64,000 nucleotides of DNA from Janthinobacterium sp. J1-1 (GTDB lineage Bacteria; Pseudomonadota; Gammaproteobacteria; Burkholderiales; Burkholderiaceae_D), in contig NZ_CP132339.1 in assembly GCF_030944405.1 (NCBI RefSeq), positions 3,844,001 through 3,908,000 of the forward strand, given 5' to 3'. The notes beneath the pieces were generated by a model that was not told where the DNA came from, did not search any database, and saw nothing but the letters and a program-made list of their open reading frames with translations. How positions within the stretch are numbered: position 1 is the first letter of the stretch; each line of letters begins with the position of its first letter. Shown here in pieces: positions 19,473 through 27,733 of the stretch. A program made the position numbers and the translations under genes.

Positions 19473-20957
19473 CTACTCCGCCCCACCCAGCAGCCGCGCC
19501 AGACGCTTTATCGTTCGCTGTCCAATCCCGGCCTCGCTTGCGGCGGCGATATCAATTTCACCCTTGCCTACCAAGGCCCTGAACTGATCTTCAATTCGTA
19601 TCGTCCGGTGTCTGGCCACGAAATCAAAGACGTCGTCCGCACCGTCGACACATGCGTCCTCGACACCGATATACAGGTCCGTCAAAACCTCCGTTTCCAC
19701 CTGATTCTGCATAGGCGCCACTACCACAGCGGCGAGAAGCCAGGGCAATAGCGATGGGTTGCGGCCTTTTGCTTCGACTGTGTGCATTGCGAGTTCGTCG
19801 ACGGTTGTTGCATAGGTACAGGCGATGAACAATGAATTGTCGACAAACCGCGCCAATACCTCGGTTTCGGTATAGCGCGGATCGATTAGAAACCGTCTGT
19901 AACCTTGGGCGTATGCGCTTTCGATTGAGGGAAGAAAAGGCAGCATACCTACCGCCTCCGGTACCTGATCGAACTTGCTCATGCTGCTGCGATGGCGCGG
20001 CATGATGCGCGCTGCCAAGCCAAGATGCTCCGTCAATGCCAGGGCAGCTTCACCAATTTTCGCACCGTGATTCTCGACGTCCTCGATTGACGCCAGCGCA
20101 ATGATGCCTCGATTTCTCTTCGCAAGCATGGCGTTTAGCTGGTCTTTTACCGGCCCTGGAAGGGAGTGCGTCTCTGTCACTGCGTGGCCCTTGAGAGGTG
20201 CGCTGTATTGTTGAACGAGACCAGGCTGAAGAGTGCCATCTTCAGCGACGGTGCCGACCAGATATTCATGAAGATCGTCGTATCCCTTGTCGAGCAACAT
20301 CGTGGTCGCGTCAGCGCCTAGCAGCGTCGGCGTTGGGGTGTCGAACAGGATCGCTACCCGATGGCCGGAACTCTCCGCCCGGATGCAGGCCATCTCAACC
20401 CGATCGCTCGCTTCGCGCCACGACTGTTGATCGAGTTCAACTGGTCCGAGCACGATCAATGTGCCACTCGGGACTCGTTCCAGTCCACTCGACCAGAGCC
20501 CGCCGTCGCCGAGGTTGATGGCGGCGTCATGTTTCGCGCCGGCGCGTTCGGCATAGAACACGGCGCCGTCTGTCGCTTCTTGGTATAGCTCCACCAACGC
20601 ATCAATTGCCGCTTGAGACGTCGTGACGTACACCCCGGCTTCAGGTCCAGCTGGCCAGATCTGCGGTGTCGAGGCATTTTGCAAGTCGGCAGGAGGAAGC
20701 AGCAGCTGCAGTAATTCAGCTGAACTCACTTCGTGCTTGTGCCTGCGGGCAAGCCGGTAGGCCAGACGAGCTGTAGCTGACAGGTCAAGTTCCTGCGCTT
20801 GCACGCGCTGAGGGAAGGCTTGGACTTCGGGCCAATTTCGCAGCCCAACGAGCGACGCGCTGAGGTCGAGCGCCTGACCATGCCCGATCTCGATCGCGGC
20901 GTCTTCTAAAAAGGCGCGCAGGCACCCAGCCAACTGCTTGAGTTGTTGCGTATCCAT
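19473..20957 (-). CDS. Unknown protein with a glyoxalase-related N-terminal helix motif
   Basis: The protein has 494 aa from 20957 (minus strand) behind GGAG (plus 20963-20966). Residues 1-50 (MDTQQLKQLAGCLRAFLEDAAIEIGHGQALDLSASLVGLRNWPEV) resemble the short helical motif L-A..LR..L......SH.QALEL.A...G.R.W found in plasmid-borne glyoxalase-related proteins. The remaining residues are mixed alpha/beta without a recognisable catalytic motif or membrane segment. A histidine-bearing GHAVTETHSLPGP lies in the centre. The gene stands alone, convergent to the decayed diguanylate cyclase. I do not assign a function. Confidence 0.6.
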   Translation of the reverse strand: MDTQQLKQLAGCLRAFLEDAAIEIGHGQALDLSASLVGLRNWPEVQAFPQRVQAQELDLSATARLAYRLARRHKHEVSSAELLQLLLPPADLQNASTPQIWPAGPEAGVYVTTSQAAIDALVELYQEATDGAVFYAERAGAKHDAAINLGDGGLWSSGLERVPSGTLIVLGPVELDQQSWREASDRVEMACIRAESSGHRVAILFDTPTPTLLGADATTMLLDKGYDDLHEYLVGTVAEDGTLQPGLVQQYSAPLKGHAVTETHSLPGPVKDQLNAMLAKRNRGIIALASIEDVENHGAKIGEAALALTEHLGLAARIMPRHRSSMSKFDQVPEAVGMLPFLPSIESAYAQGYRRFLIDPRYTETEVLARFVDNSLFIACTYATTVDELAMHTVEAKGRNPSLLPWLLAAVVVAPMQNQVETEVLTDLYIGVEDACVDGADDVFDFVARHRTIRIEDQFRALVGKGEIDIAAASEAGIGQRTIKRLARLLGGAE

Positions 20958-21215
20958 GGTTTCTCCAAGAGCGATGTTTCCGGTGCACGCTTTGCGGACC
21001 GCCCATAGGTACAAACCAAGATATGGAAGGGTTCTGGATATTCCCGTCTTCGTCGTACCCTTTCGGGCGCGTGCGGCAGGCGACGGTAGCCAGCCAGATT
21101 ATATCCTTGGACATGACAGTACGGCGACATTGTTTGAAGACCATAGGTGCGTCGGGGGTAGCCGGCTTTCTGAAAATATCGACTGGCCGCCCGCCAATCT
21201 CAGTACAATGCCTTG

Positions 21216-21992
21216 ATGAATCCAAACGACCCCTTCGACCGCGACAACTTGAGAGCTGCGGAAGCCATGCTCACCGAGCATGAAGTTGCCCGCGAGTACT
21301 TTCAGGGCGAGCTCTATCAGCGCGACGGCGATACCCGCCTCGGGGGCATCACGATTGAGCAACCCGACGGCGACACGCTAGATCTCGACGAGTGCGAGAC
21401 CGGCAGGCTGTTCATGATCCCGGATGGCTCCACAGTGTGGGCGCTAGGAGTAGGGGAGCGCGGAGAGGCGCCAGCAGGCCTGGACGTTATGTCGAACAAC
21501 CCGTTCATGGCAGAAGACGAGAACACCAGCGTCATCGCCTACAGGGATGAGGACGGTACATCCCTACATGTCGACGCGCTCTATATCCGCCGGCTGGTAC
21601 TTGCCGTGGATGCTCCCGAACGCCTGGCCACGGTCGCATTCGGCCTGATGGCCATCTCGGCGTACCGCCTCGGCTTTGACCACATTTCGCTTTTCGCGGC
21701 TGGAAACGGACCGATCGATCCGGACGACCCAGATGGTTTCGTCGGATTCGCCGTTTGGCCAAAATTCGGGTTTGACGCCCGTCTAACACCCGCCGAATTG
21801 AACATGGCGCCATCCGAGGCTTTGCGTGCGTGCCGAACGGTCCAGGAGGTCATCGCAGTGGAGCCCGACTGGTGGAACGTGCACGGCCGGGGCCGGGATA
21901 TGCGCTTCGACTTGAAAGCAGATAGTCGCAGTTGGGCGATCCTGCTAAACTATCTGTACCAATCACTTTCTGTGCAGGAGATTGAACCATGA
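21216..21992 (+). CDS. Unknown cytoplasmic protein
   Basis: The protein has 258 aa from ATG 21216; a TTG directly before it is in frame but less likely. It is acidic, soluble and without a signal or membrane segment. The central part ALYIRRLVLAVDAPERLATVAFGLMAISAYRLGFDHISLFAAG and FVGFAVWPKFGFDA is compatible with an N-acetyltransferase-like or small alpha/beta fold. That is a weak guess. It overlaps the next gene by ATGA, so they form a two-gene unit with a clear terminator. The pair has the look of a toxin-antitoxin-sized cassette or a modified-substrate enzyme with a basic partner. Confidence 0.6.
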   Translation: MNPNDPFDRDNLRAAEAMLTEHEVAREYFQGELYQRDGDTRLGGITIEQPDGDTLDLDECETGRLFMIPDGSTVWALGVGERGEAPAGLDVMSNNPFMAEDENTSVIAYRDEDGTSLHVDALYIRRLVLAVDAPERLATVAFGLMAISAYRLGFDHISLFAAGNGPIDPDDPDGFVGFAVWPKFGFDARLTPAELNMAPSEALRACRTVQEVIAVEPDWWNVHGRGRDMRFDLKADSRSWAILLNYLYQSLSVQEIEP

Positions 21993-22234
21993 CCGCTTTG
22001 AAGAAGCCCGCCGCCAGTCCGACCAGCGCCTATAAATTGGCAGCTGCCGCGCGCCGTGCCAAGGTCGCTTCCATGGTTGGGCCGATCATTGGTGAAGTTA
22101 AACCATCCCAAGGCAGGATCCGCATCACGCTGAGTGGTAAAGCGATTAGCCGGAAAGCCCGCTCGGGTGTATTCGGACCGTCCGCCATCGACATTCCAGA
22201 ATCTTCCAGCGTCCGAAAGCGCAAGTCAGCATGA
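21989..22234 (+). CDS. Small basic protein of a two-gene unit
   Basis: The gene encodes 81 aa, start overlapping the previous stop by ATGA. It is strongly basic (Lys/Arg/Ala-rich ends MTALKKPAASPT and SSVRKRKSA), with a middle KVASMVGPIIGEVKPSQGRIRITLSGKAIS. Nothing catalytic is visible. It could bind nucleic acid or its neighbour. It is followed by a terminator. Confidence 0.55.
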   Translation: MTALKKPAASPTSAYKLAAAARRAKVASMVGPIIGEVKPSQGRIRITLSGKAISRKARSGVFGPSAIDIPESSSVRKRKSA

Positions 22235-22236
22235 GG

Positions 22237-22262
22237 AAGCGGCCAGTGGCCGCTTTTTTTTC
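22237..22262 (+). terminator. Rho-independent terminator
   Basis: The stem AAGCGGCC / GGCCGCTT around a 3-nt loop (AGT) is followed by T at 22254-22261. It ends the preceding two-gene unit three bases after its stop. Confidence 0.85.
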
Positions 22263-22379
22263 GAATACTGTTTTTCGCGCGGACCGTACCCCGGAATACA
22301 GAACAGATATGGCCCAAGCAGGCGGTTCCGTCGCGTTACCGATCAAAGGCGGGATTTTCCCTCGTTGGCCCAGTGCTAT

Positions 22380-22819
22380 TGATTTGCAGCGAAATCTGAC
22401 CCACTTTGCCGCATAAGTTGCACACGAAACTGACCCACGTTTAAGACACAATCCTACTCACGACATTGAGTGGGGAATTGGAGTGATCGACGTGGCAACA
22501 CTAGGCATTATTCGACGCTGGCACCTTCGTGACCAAGTCCCATTGAGAGAGATAGCGAGGCGTTTGGGTATCTCCAGAAACACCGTCCGGCGCTACCTGC
22601 GCTCGGAAACCATAGAGCCAGCCTACGCTGAGCGGCGCTCCAGCCGCGCCATCGACAAATACGCGTTCCAACTTTCAGCGTTCCTCAAGATTGAGGCGGC
22701 CAAGTCACGCAAGCAGCGGCGCACGCTGAAGCATATCCATGAGGACTTGAAGGAATTGAGGTTCGAGCGGTCTTACGACAGGGTCGCGGCGTTCGCGAGG
22801 GTGTGGCGGGAGGGTCAAA
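22380..22819 (+). mobile_element. IS21-family fragment with truncated istA
   Basis: The left end shows two transposase-site-like repeats, GAAATCTGACCCAC near 22391 and GAAACTGACCCACG near 22426. Then istA starts at GTG 22483: IIRRWHLRDQVPLREIARRLGISRNTVRRYLRSE is the N-terminal HTH of IS21 transposases, and the frame stays homologous to about residue 112 (VAAFARVWREGQ, near 22819). The rest of istA and all of istB are gone, so the element is dead. Confidence 0.8.
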
Positions 22820-22999
22820 ATGAGAGGGTCAATCCTGTCAGCAAACGAACAATGCCAGGAAAATTCCACCGATTCATCAACAATTCGACAGAACCGCTTC
22901 AAGTGGTGTGGGAATCTTTACGCTCGCCACTTGAATTTTTAGTAATACTAACCATTTATGGAAAGCAGTCGACGTGATTGCAAACTTAGGAAGTCAAAA
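22820..22999. other. Junction sequence after the IS21 fragment
   Basis: The IS21 reading frame runs on without homology to 22977, then a short gene starts at 23000. I see no further feature in this 180-bp stretch except the ribosome site AGGAAG at 22989-22994. Confidence 0.4.
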
Positions 23000-23143
23000 A
23001 TGACGTACAACATCAAACCAGGTCCAAAACCGAAAAAAGAAGATGGCACCGATGATCGCCGTCGGCATGTAGACGCGCCGAATGCCCCGAAGCATCCGAC
23101 ACTGCCGATCCACGTCCACCCGCCCGTCCCAAAGAAGAAGTAA
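23000..23143 (+). CDS. Small Pro/Lys/His-rich protein (47 aa)
   Basis: ATG 23000 follows AGGAAG at the usual spacing. The product is MTYNIKPGPKPKKEDGTDDR and then a His- and Pro-rich tail ending in PKKK. It is fully charged or Pro-rich, unlikely to fold alone. It could be a nucleic-acid-binding or metal-related peptide, or a fragment. It is flanked by an IS21 remnant and a truncated toxin gene, so it may be a foreign insert. Expression is uncertain. Confidence 0.4.
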   Translation: MTYNIKPGPKPKKEDGTDDRRRHVDAPNAPKHPTLPIHVHPPVPKKK

Positions 23144-23157
23144 GCAAAAAAGGGACG

Positions 23158-23802
23158 GCTGCACGGTGACCACGTTGGTGACGGCCAGGTCCAGGTCCGG
23201 CAAGTCCTGTGCGACATAGGGCGTGACGGTGGCGGCGACATGGGGATCGAGCGCTGACTTGGCGCCTGCCTCGATCTTCACCGCCGAACGGATGTAGCCG
23301 CCGTCGGCGCCGGTGACAGCCGGGTACCAAAACAGCAGTGTCTGCCCGTCCTTGTCATCGGCATCCAGCTCCAGCCGGTGGTGGCCAGCGGCAATGACGG
23401 TGGCCGCCAGATGGGCGAGTTGCGCTTTCAGTGGCCCCGCGACGTGGGACTGGCAGGCGGTGCGGATGGCGTCCAGGCGGACGCGGCGCTTTTTACCGCT
23501 CAGCGCTTCAAGGTCGGCAACTTCTGCAGGATAGCCCAGGTCGTCGCGGAACACCGTGATGTCAATATCTTCGGAAAACCGCGTAATCAGTCCGAACGCC
23601 TTGGACAGCGAGGTGCCGCCCTTAACAGCAGGCGTGGCCCGGCAGGCGCTAGGCTATCGAAGAGCGCATCCAAGGTCCAGCAGACCCAGAAGTCTTTTTC
23701 CACGTTCTGAACCGCCGTGCCCAGGCGAGTGGCCGCGCCGAGAAACAGGTCGCGCCGGTCTGCCTCGCTTGCGTTGATGATGGTGTGAAACGCCGGGTTC
23801 AA
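23158..23802 (-). pseudogene. abiEii: AbiEii-type nucleotidyltransferase toxin, frameshifted and C-terminally truncated
   Basis: Starting at TTG 23802 (minus strand) behind AGGGAGA, the frame reads NPAFHTIINASEADRRDLFLG and KDFWVCWTLDALFDSLAPAGPRLL. The family continues FKGGTSLSKAFGLITRFSEDIDITV, and that sequence is present in another frame: the DNA has CTGCTGTTAAGG where CTGCTGTTTAAGG would keep frame (about 23622-23626). The downstream part (RDDLGYPAEVADLEAL to PDLDLAVTNVVTV) then ends abruptly near 23158, where the family normally continues for about 90 residues. Both defects destroy the toxin. The catalytic GGTSLS and DIDIT stretches lie beside the frameshift. Confidence 0.85.
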
Positions 23803-23813
23803 AGCGGGTCTCC

Positions 23814-24521
23814 CTATGGGGTCGTGTGCAGTCCCGTGCTGGTGGTCTTTACATTGCCAGAGGGCGGATGCTGCGCTTTCGTTGCTTGTTGCGGATCGCA
23901 GCAGCCAGGCAGTTCGCGCACCAGGCTTTGCATCCATGCCGGCAGCATGCCAAAGCCATCGAGCAGATCCTGGCGGATGGCGGCACCATGTGCCGTGTCG
24001 GCCAGGATCTTGCTGAGTTTTTTGAGGATGGCGGCCCGGTCAGACGGCAAGGTATCTTTTAGCCAGTACAGCGCCTGCACCACGCGCATGGCCGGACGCC
24101 CGGCCCAGTACAACCGGCTGGGCGCCGTGTGCTTGAATTCAATGGTCATGTTGTCGAGTTGAATCGTGCGGCGGCGCGTGTCGGTGTGGATGGTGACGCG
24201 GGCCGGTACCGCATCGGTCAGTCCAAGATCATTGGCGGCCGTCATGCCGTCGACCAGCAGGCGCAATTGGTCCCTGCGTGCAATCGCCTCGGTGACCGCA
24301 CGGTAGTCCGGCGCGGTGGGCCGCTTGGTTAGGCCGCTGAGCCGGGGCCGGTCATACAGGCCCCGGTCGACGCGGCGCAACTCTCCCGCCAGCACCATGC
24401 GCTGCAAGGTTTTGTCGATGGCGTCTCGCTTGCTTAGCTGGCTGAAATCCGTAGGCACCCAGACCTGTCCCGGCGCTGATGCCTCAACCATCGCGTCGAT
24501 GCTGGCTTTGAGTTCGGACAT
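23814..24521 (-). CDS. abiEi: AbiEi antitoxin (type IV toxin-antitoxin repressor)
   Basis: The protein has 235 aa from 24521 (minus strand) behind CAGGAGG (plus 24526-24532). An N-terminal winged helix (FSQLSKRDAIDKTLQRMVLAGELRRVDRGLYDRPRL) is followed by an alpha/beta C-terminal domain (VTIHTDTRRRTIQLDNMTIEFKHTAPSRLYWAGRPAMRVVQALYWL), typical of AbiEi. AbiE systems cause abortive infection; the antitoxin represses its own promoter and counteracts the NTase toxin. The antitoxin is intact, the toxin 12 bp downstream is broken. A matching operator lies 30 bp upstream. Confidence 0.85.
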   Translation of the reverse strand: MSELKASIDAMVEASAPGQVWVPTDFSQLSKRDAIDKTLQRMVLAGELRRVDRGLYDRPRLSGLTKRPTAPDYRAVTEAIARRDQLRLLVDGMTAANDLGLTDAVPARVTIHTDTRRRTIQLDNMTIEFKHTAPSRLYWAGRPAMRVVQALYWLKDTLPSDRAAILKKLSKILADTAHGAAIRQDLLDGFGMLPAWMQSLVRELPGCCDPQQATKAQHPPSGNVKTTSTGLHTTP

Positions 24522-24550
24522 GCTTACCTCCTGTACGATATTTATAGCTC

Positions 24551-24584
24551 TTTTTCGGACAAGGAGCAAGAAATGTCCGAAAAA
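24551..24584. promoter_or_regulatory. Inverted-repeat operator of the AbiE pair
   Basis: TTTTTCGGACA (24551-24561) and TGTCCGAAAAA (24574-24584) are perfect 11-bp arms around a 12-nt spacer, 30 bp ahead of the abiEi start. AbiEi proteins are known to bind inverted repeats in their own promoter, so this is the likely site. Confidence 0.8.
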
Positions 24585-24730
24585 TGTAGTTTTATTTTGG
24601 ACGGAAATGCGCTGCCGCCTTACTGGCTTACAGTTGAGAGCGGGGCCTCCTGTCTTGCGTCGCAGGCGATGCGCGCAGCTCTTCGCCCCTGATACCGAAC
24701 CTTTGCCGCAGATCAAAATCGATAGGAATA

Positions 24731-24752
24731 GTAGGAATAATATTATTCCTAC
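24731..24752. promoter_or_regulatory. 22-bp perfect palindrome, probable KfrA operator
   Basis: GTAGGAATAAT followed directly by its reverse complement gives a perfect 22-bp palindrome with no spacer, ending 23 bp ahead of the kfrA ATG. A half site GATAGGAATA lies just left of it. KfrA repressors bind long palindromes at their own promoter, so this is the expected site. Confidence 0.75.
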
Positions 24753-24774
24753 ACGGTGAGTCACGGAGGCAGTC

Positions 24775-25446
24775 ATGCCCTTATCTGCGGAAGTCTATGA
24801 ACGTATCTGCACAGCGGCGGATGCTCTGCATGCTCAAGGCGGCGGGGAGGCGTTTCCTACCGTGGATGCCGTGCGCAAGGCGGCCAGGGTCAGCATGAAC
24901 GACGCCAGCGCGGGGATGCGCGAATGGCGCCGCGCGCATACGGTGCAGGCCGGCATGGCCGCCACCAGCGTGCCGGACAAGATCCGCGACGCGGGGTTGA
25001 CGGCCCTGGCTGGCGTATGGAACGAGGCGCAAGCACTGGCGGGCGAGTCGCTGCGCCTGGCGCACTTGGCGTGGGAGACCGAACGCGGGGAAGCGGAAAC
25101 GCTGGCGCGGCAGATGGCCGATGCCTACGAAGTGGTACTGGCTGAACTGCAGGCATGCCAGGCCCAGCTTGCCAGCACGCAAGGCGAGGTGCGGGAACTG
25201 GTGCAGCAGAAAGATACGATGGCAACCGCGCTTGCGGAAACGCAGGCCGCTGCCGCCCTGTCGGCAGTGCGCGTGCAGGAGATCGAGCGCCGTGCCCAGG
25301 AATTACGCACTGAGCTCGACCATGCCCATCAGGCGACGGCCCAGGCCAGGACTGAACTGGCGCAGGCCCACGTGACCAGCCGCAATGAAATCAAAGCCGC
25401 CAAGGCAGAGGCGGCGGCACTCACACGACAGGGAGCGCGCAAGTAG
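24775..25446 (+). CDS. kfrA: KfrA-like DNA-binding coiled-coil protein
   Basis: The protein has 223 aa from ATG 24775 behind CGGAGG. Residues 1-60 form a KfrA-type HTH (EVYERICTAADALHAQGGGEAFPTVDAVRKAARVSMNDASAGMREWRR). Residues 85-220 form a long coiled coil rich in Ala, Gln, Glu and Arg. In IncP plasmids KfrA is an autorepressor and part of a partition or segregation complex with KfrB and KfrC. All three are present in order. A perfect palindrome just upstream is its likely operator. Confidence 0.85.
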   Translation: MPLSAEVYERICTAADALHAQGGGEAFPTVDAVRKAARVSMNDASAGMREWRRAHTVQAGMAATSVPDKIRDAGLTALAGVWNEAQALAGESLRLAHLAWETERGEAETLARQMADAYEVVLAELQACQAQLASTQGEVRELVQQKDTMATALAETQAAAALSAVRVQEIERRAQELRTELDHAHQATAQARTELAQAHVTSRNEIKAAKAEAAALTRQGARK

Positions 25447-25599
25447 TGGCATCCGCGCGGAGGCGGCGATCAGGCGACGCGGCCGTTGATGCAGGCCTTG
25501 TCGTCTGCGCATGGCGAGGCCCGGGTTGAGCCGGCGGCATTAAAATGGCGGGCGGCGGAGCATCGTCTGGAACAGGTATTGGTCAACAGGAGCGTATTG

Positions 25600-25944
25600 A
25601 TGAAGCAAAGAGTGCTGGTGATGAACGGGCAGCGCCTGCTGCAGAACGAGCAGGGCGGGCAATGGGCCACCAGCAAGGTGGACAAGGCCGGGGCGATCAA
25701 GCCCGGCATCTACGATATCTACCTGGCGCAGCCGGCCGACAAGGCGAAGACGTATGCCGGCGTCATCGTGCACGCCGATGGCGCCAGCGTGTACCAGCAG
25801 GTAGGCAAGACATTGATCAAGCACGCCGCCGGCGATTTCGCTAAAGTACCTGGGACGGGCATCGACACCAGTGTCAGCTATCAAGACGGCCTGGCGCACA
25901 GCAGCGGCGCCAGCGTCAAACAGGGGCGCAAGCTGAGCCGGTAG
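25600..25944 (+). CDS. kfrB: KfrB-like protein
   Basis: The protein has 114 aa from ATG 25600 behind CAGGAGCG. MKQRVLVMNGQRLLQNEQGG and AGAIKPGIYDIYLA, HADGASVYQQVGKTLIKHAAGDF match the KfrB domain of IncP-type plasmids, a small beta-rich protein that interacts with KfrA. It lies between kfrA and kfrC. The frame opens further upstream (25486) without a ribosome site; that extension was not used. Confidence 0.8.
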   Translation: MKQRVLVMNGQRLLQNEQGGQWATSKVDKAGAIKPGIYDIYLAQPADKAKTYAGVIVHADGASVYQQVGKTLIKHAAGDFAKVPGTGIDTSVSYQDGLAHSSGASVKQGRKLSR

Positions 25945-25976
25945 GTGGTGGCCGCGTTGATAGCGGAGGCGCGATC

Positions 25977-26591
25977 ATGAAGATACCGATGGAGCGGCCA
26001 CAGCAAGGCGCCAGCGCGCAGGCTGGCGCGCGAAGCGGCAACGCCGAGATGCAGGCCGATAGCCAGCTTTACCAGGCGGCGGGCGAACACTTGGAGCAGA
26101 CGGCGATGCTGGAGGCCGCGCCGCTGGAGTCGCAATATGGCGCGGCGCTGGCGGCGCAGGTGGAGGCCAAGCACGAACAGGTCGAGCGCATTGAGGACAG
26201 GCTGGAGAACCTGATCGAGTCGCAGGCGTCGCGCCTGCAGCGCACGCAGCTGGGACAGCCTGGCATGCTGGCGCTGCCCGGCAAGCGCACGCAGTGGCAG
26301 CAACAGATGCAGCAGCAACAAAAAACCATGCAGCGCCTGCTGGGCCGCCTTGAACTGGTACGCGAGGTGCGCGACAGCATGGGCGTGCATGCGCCGCGCA
26401 TCGAGGAACTCGCCACCCGCAAGCTGCGCGCCCAGCAGCCCGAACTGGCCAGCGACTGGGACGCACTGCAGCAGGCGCAGCGCCTGCACCAACTGCTGTG
26501 CCAGAGGGCGGAACAGCAGGGGCTTGACCGCAGCCACTCGCTGCAATCCGCGCGCGGCACCCGGCTGGGTCTATCGCATCACGGTCCATAA
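25977..26591 (+). CDS. kfrC: KfrC-like coiled-coil protein
   Basis: The protein has 204 aa from ATG 25977. It is highly Gln-, Ala-, Leu- and Arg-rich and almost entirely coiled-coil (TAMLEAAPLESQYGAALAAQ, KRTQWQQQMQQQQKTMQRLL), as in KfrC of IncP plasmids. The C-terminus overlaps the convergent traM end by 21 bp. No enzyme motif is present. The call rests on its place after kfrA and kfrB and its composition. Confidence 0.7.
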   Translation: MKIPMERPQQGASAQAGARSGNAEMQADSQLYQAAGEHLEQTAMLEAAPLESQYGAALAAQVEAKHEQVERIEDRLENLIESQASRLQRTQLGQPGMLALPGKRTQWQQQMQQQQKTMQRLLGRLELVREVRDSMGVHAPRIEELATRKLRAQQPELASDWDALQQAQRLHQLLCQRAEQQGLDRSHSLQSARGTRLGLSHHGP

Positions 26592-27008
26592 GGCCACCGC
26601 CGCCGCCAGGATCGCCAGGCAGCCGGCTGCGATATTCAGTAGGGCGACGGCATGCGCGGCGCGCACGGACGCGGCGAGCTGCTGCAAGGCGCCGTCGATT
26701 TCCCTCCGTGCGGCCCTGGCTGCTTGGGCACCGCCTTCCTGCATGGCGCCATCCATGGTCTCCCTGGCGGCGGCCAGCGCCGCGTTGAGGATGCGTTCCG
26801 CTTTTCCCCTGGCGTCCATGCTCCAGCGCTGCGATAGCGCTTCCATTTCCTCTTTGAACCGGTCGAGTTGCGCCTGCTGGGCCTTGGCTCCATCCTGCAT
26901 CAGCCGGTTGTTGATGGTTTGCAAAATCAGAATGGGATCGTCGCGCGATACCGCCAGGCCGTGCTTCGCGGCGATCTCGCGCAGCAGTTCCTCGGTCTGG
27001 TCGCCCAT
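26571..27008 (-). CDS. traM: TraM-like conjugal transfer protein
   Basis: The protein has 145 aa. Start ATG at 27008 overlaps the traL stop (TGATG); a GTG three bases earlier is also possible. The N-terminus (MGDQTEELLREIAAKHGLAVSRDDPILILQTINNRLMQD) is helical and the C-terminus is one hydrophobic segment (VALLNIAAGCLAILAAAVALWTVM). This layout matches IncP TraM, a membrane-anchored accessory transfer protein. It ends the traK-traL-traM operon. Confidence 0.85.
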   Translation of the reverse strand: MGDQTEELLREIAAKHGLAVSRDDPILILQTINNRLMQDGAKAQQAQLDRFKEEMEALSQRWSMDARGKAERILNAALAAARETMDGAMQEGGAQAARAARREIDGALQQLAASVRAAHAVALLNIAAGCLAILAAAVALWTVMR

Positions 27009-27733
27009 CACAGCACCATCGCGGCATCGAGTTGGCCGTACACCAGGCGCTTGACGATCTTCAGGCGCTGGCGCGTCATCAGCGTCAGCGCCGGCGTGGC
27101 CAGCGCCTCGTCGAAGGTCAGGCGCTCCTGCAGCATGCTAGCCAGGTCGCGTCCGAAGGTTTCCTTCTTCAGCTCGGGCAGGCGAACGATGGCCGACAGG
27201 CGCTCCTTGTTGGCCAGGTAGGCCTTCATCTGTTCGAAGCTTTTTCCTTCGTGCTCGACCGGACCCCAGTAGGGATTGAGCCAGGCGATGAAGCGGGTTT
27301 GCTCCGGAAACTGGCTGGCGAGATGGGCGAAGCCGCTGACGGTATCGAGCAGGGCCTGGCCGCCCGTGATGACGGTATGCACTACCAGCTGGTGGCCGAG
27401 CTCTTCCAGCAAGGCGGGAATTTGGTTGCTGATCAGGTAATGCGACAGCGGCACGAAGGAACTGGCGCCATTGTCGATGATGGCGTCCCCGGTGGACTGG
27501 GCCACCAGGTCGATCAGGGCATCGAAGCCGCGCGGATTGATCTCGTCGTCCTCCATCAGCTCGATGCGGCGCACCTGCAGCGCCTGGTAGCCGTGGAAGG
27601 TGGCGTTGACCGGATCGGTATCGATGCACAGCGGTATAGCCGCCTTGCTGTGCATGTACTGGGCAAGCATGGCGGCGCTCAGCGACTTGCCGACGCCGCC
27701 TTTGCCTTGCAACATCATGTGGATATTGGCCAT
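27008..27733 (-). CDS. traL: TraL-like ParA/MinD-type ATPase
   Basis: The protein has 241 aa from 27733 (minus strand), start overlapping the traK stop (TAATG). The deviant Walker A motif GKGGVGKS is at residues 10-17, followed by CIDTDPVN and IIDNGASSF in the Walker B and switch region. The protein matches the IncP TraL family, a P-loop ATPase encoded in the TraK leader operon and thought to help position or regulate the relaxosome. It is coupled to both neighbours. Confidence 0.88.
   Translation of the reverse strand: MANIHMMLQGKGGVGKSLSAAMLAQYMHSKAAIPLCIDTDPVNATFHGYQALQVRRIELMEDDEINPRGFDALIDLVAQSTGDAIIDNGASSFVPLSHYLISNQIPALLEELGHQLVVHTVITGGQALLDTVSGFAHLASQFPEQTRFIAWLNPYWGPVEHEGKSFEQMKAYLANKERLSAIVRLPELKKETFGRDLASMLQERLTFDEALATPALTLMTRQRLKIVKRLVYGQLDAAMVL

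Noticed and set aside
22465..22482. Partial similarity of ATTGAGTGGGGAATT to the end of guaA, as a possible second attachment site
   Set aside because: Only about 10 bases agree and they belong to the IS21 leader; it would also cut off the transfer genes from the element.
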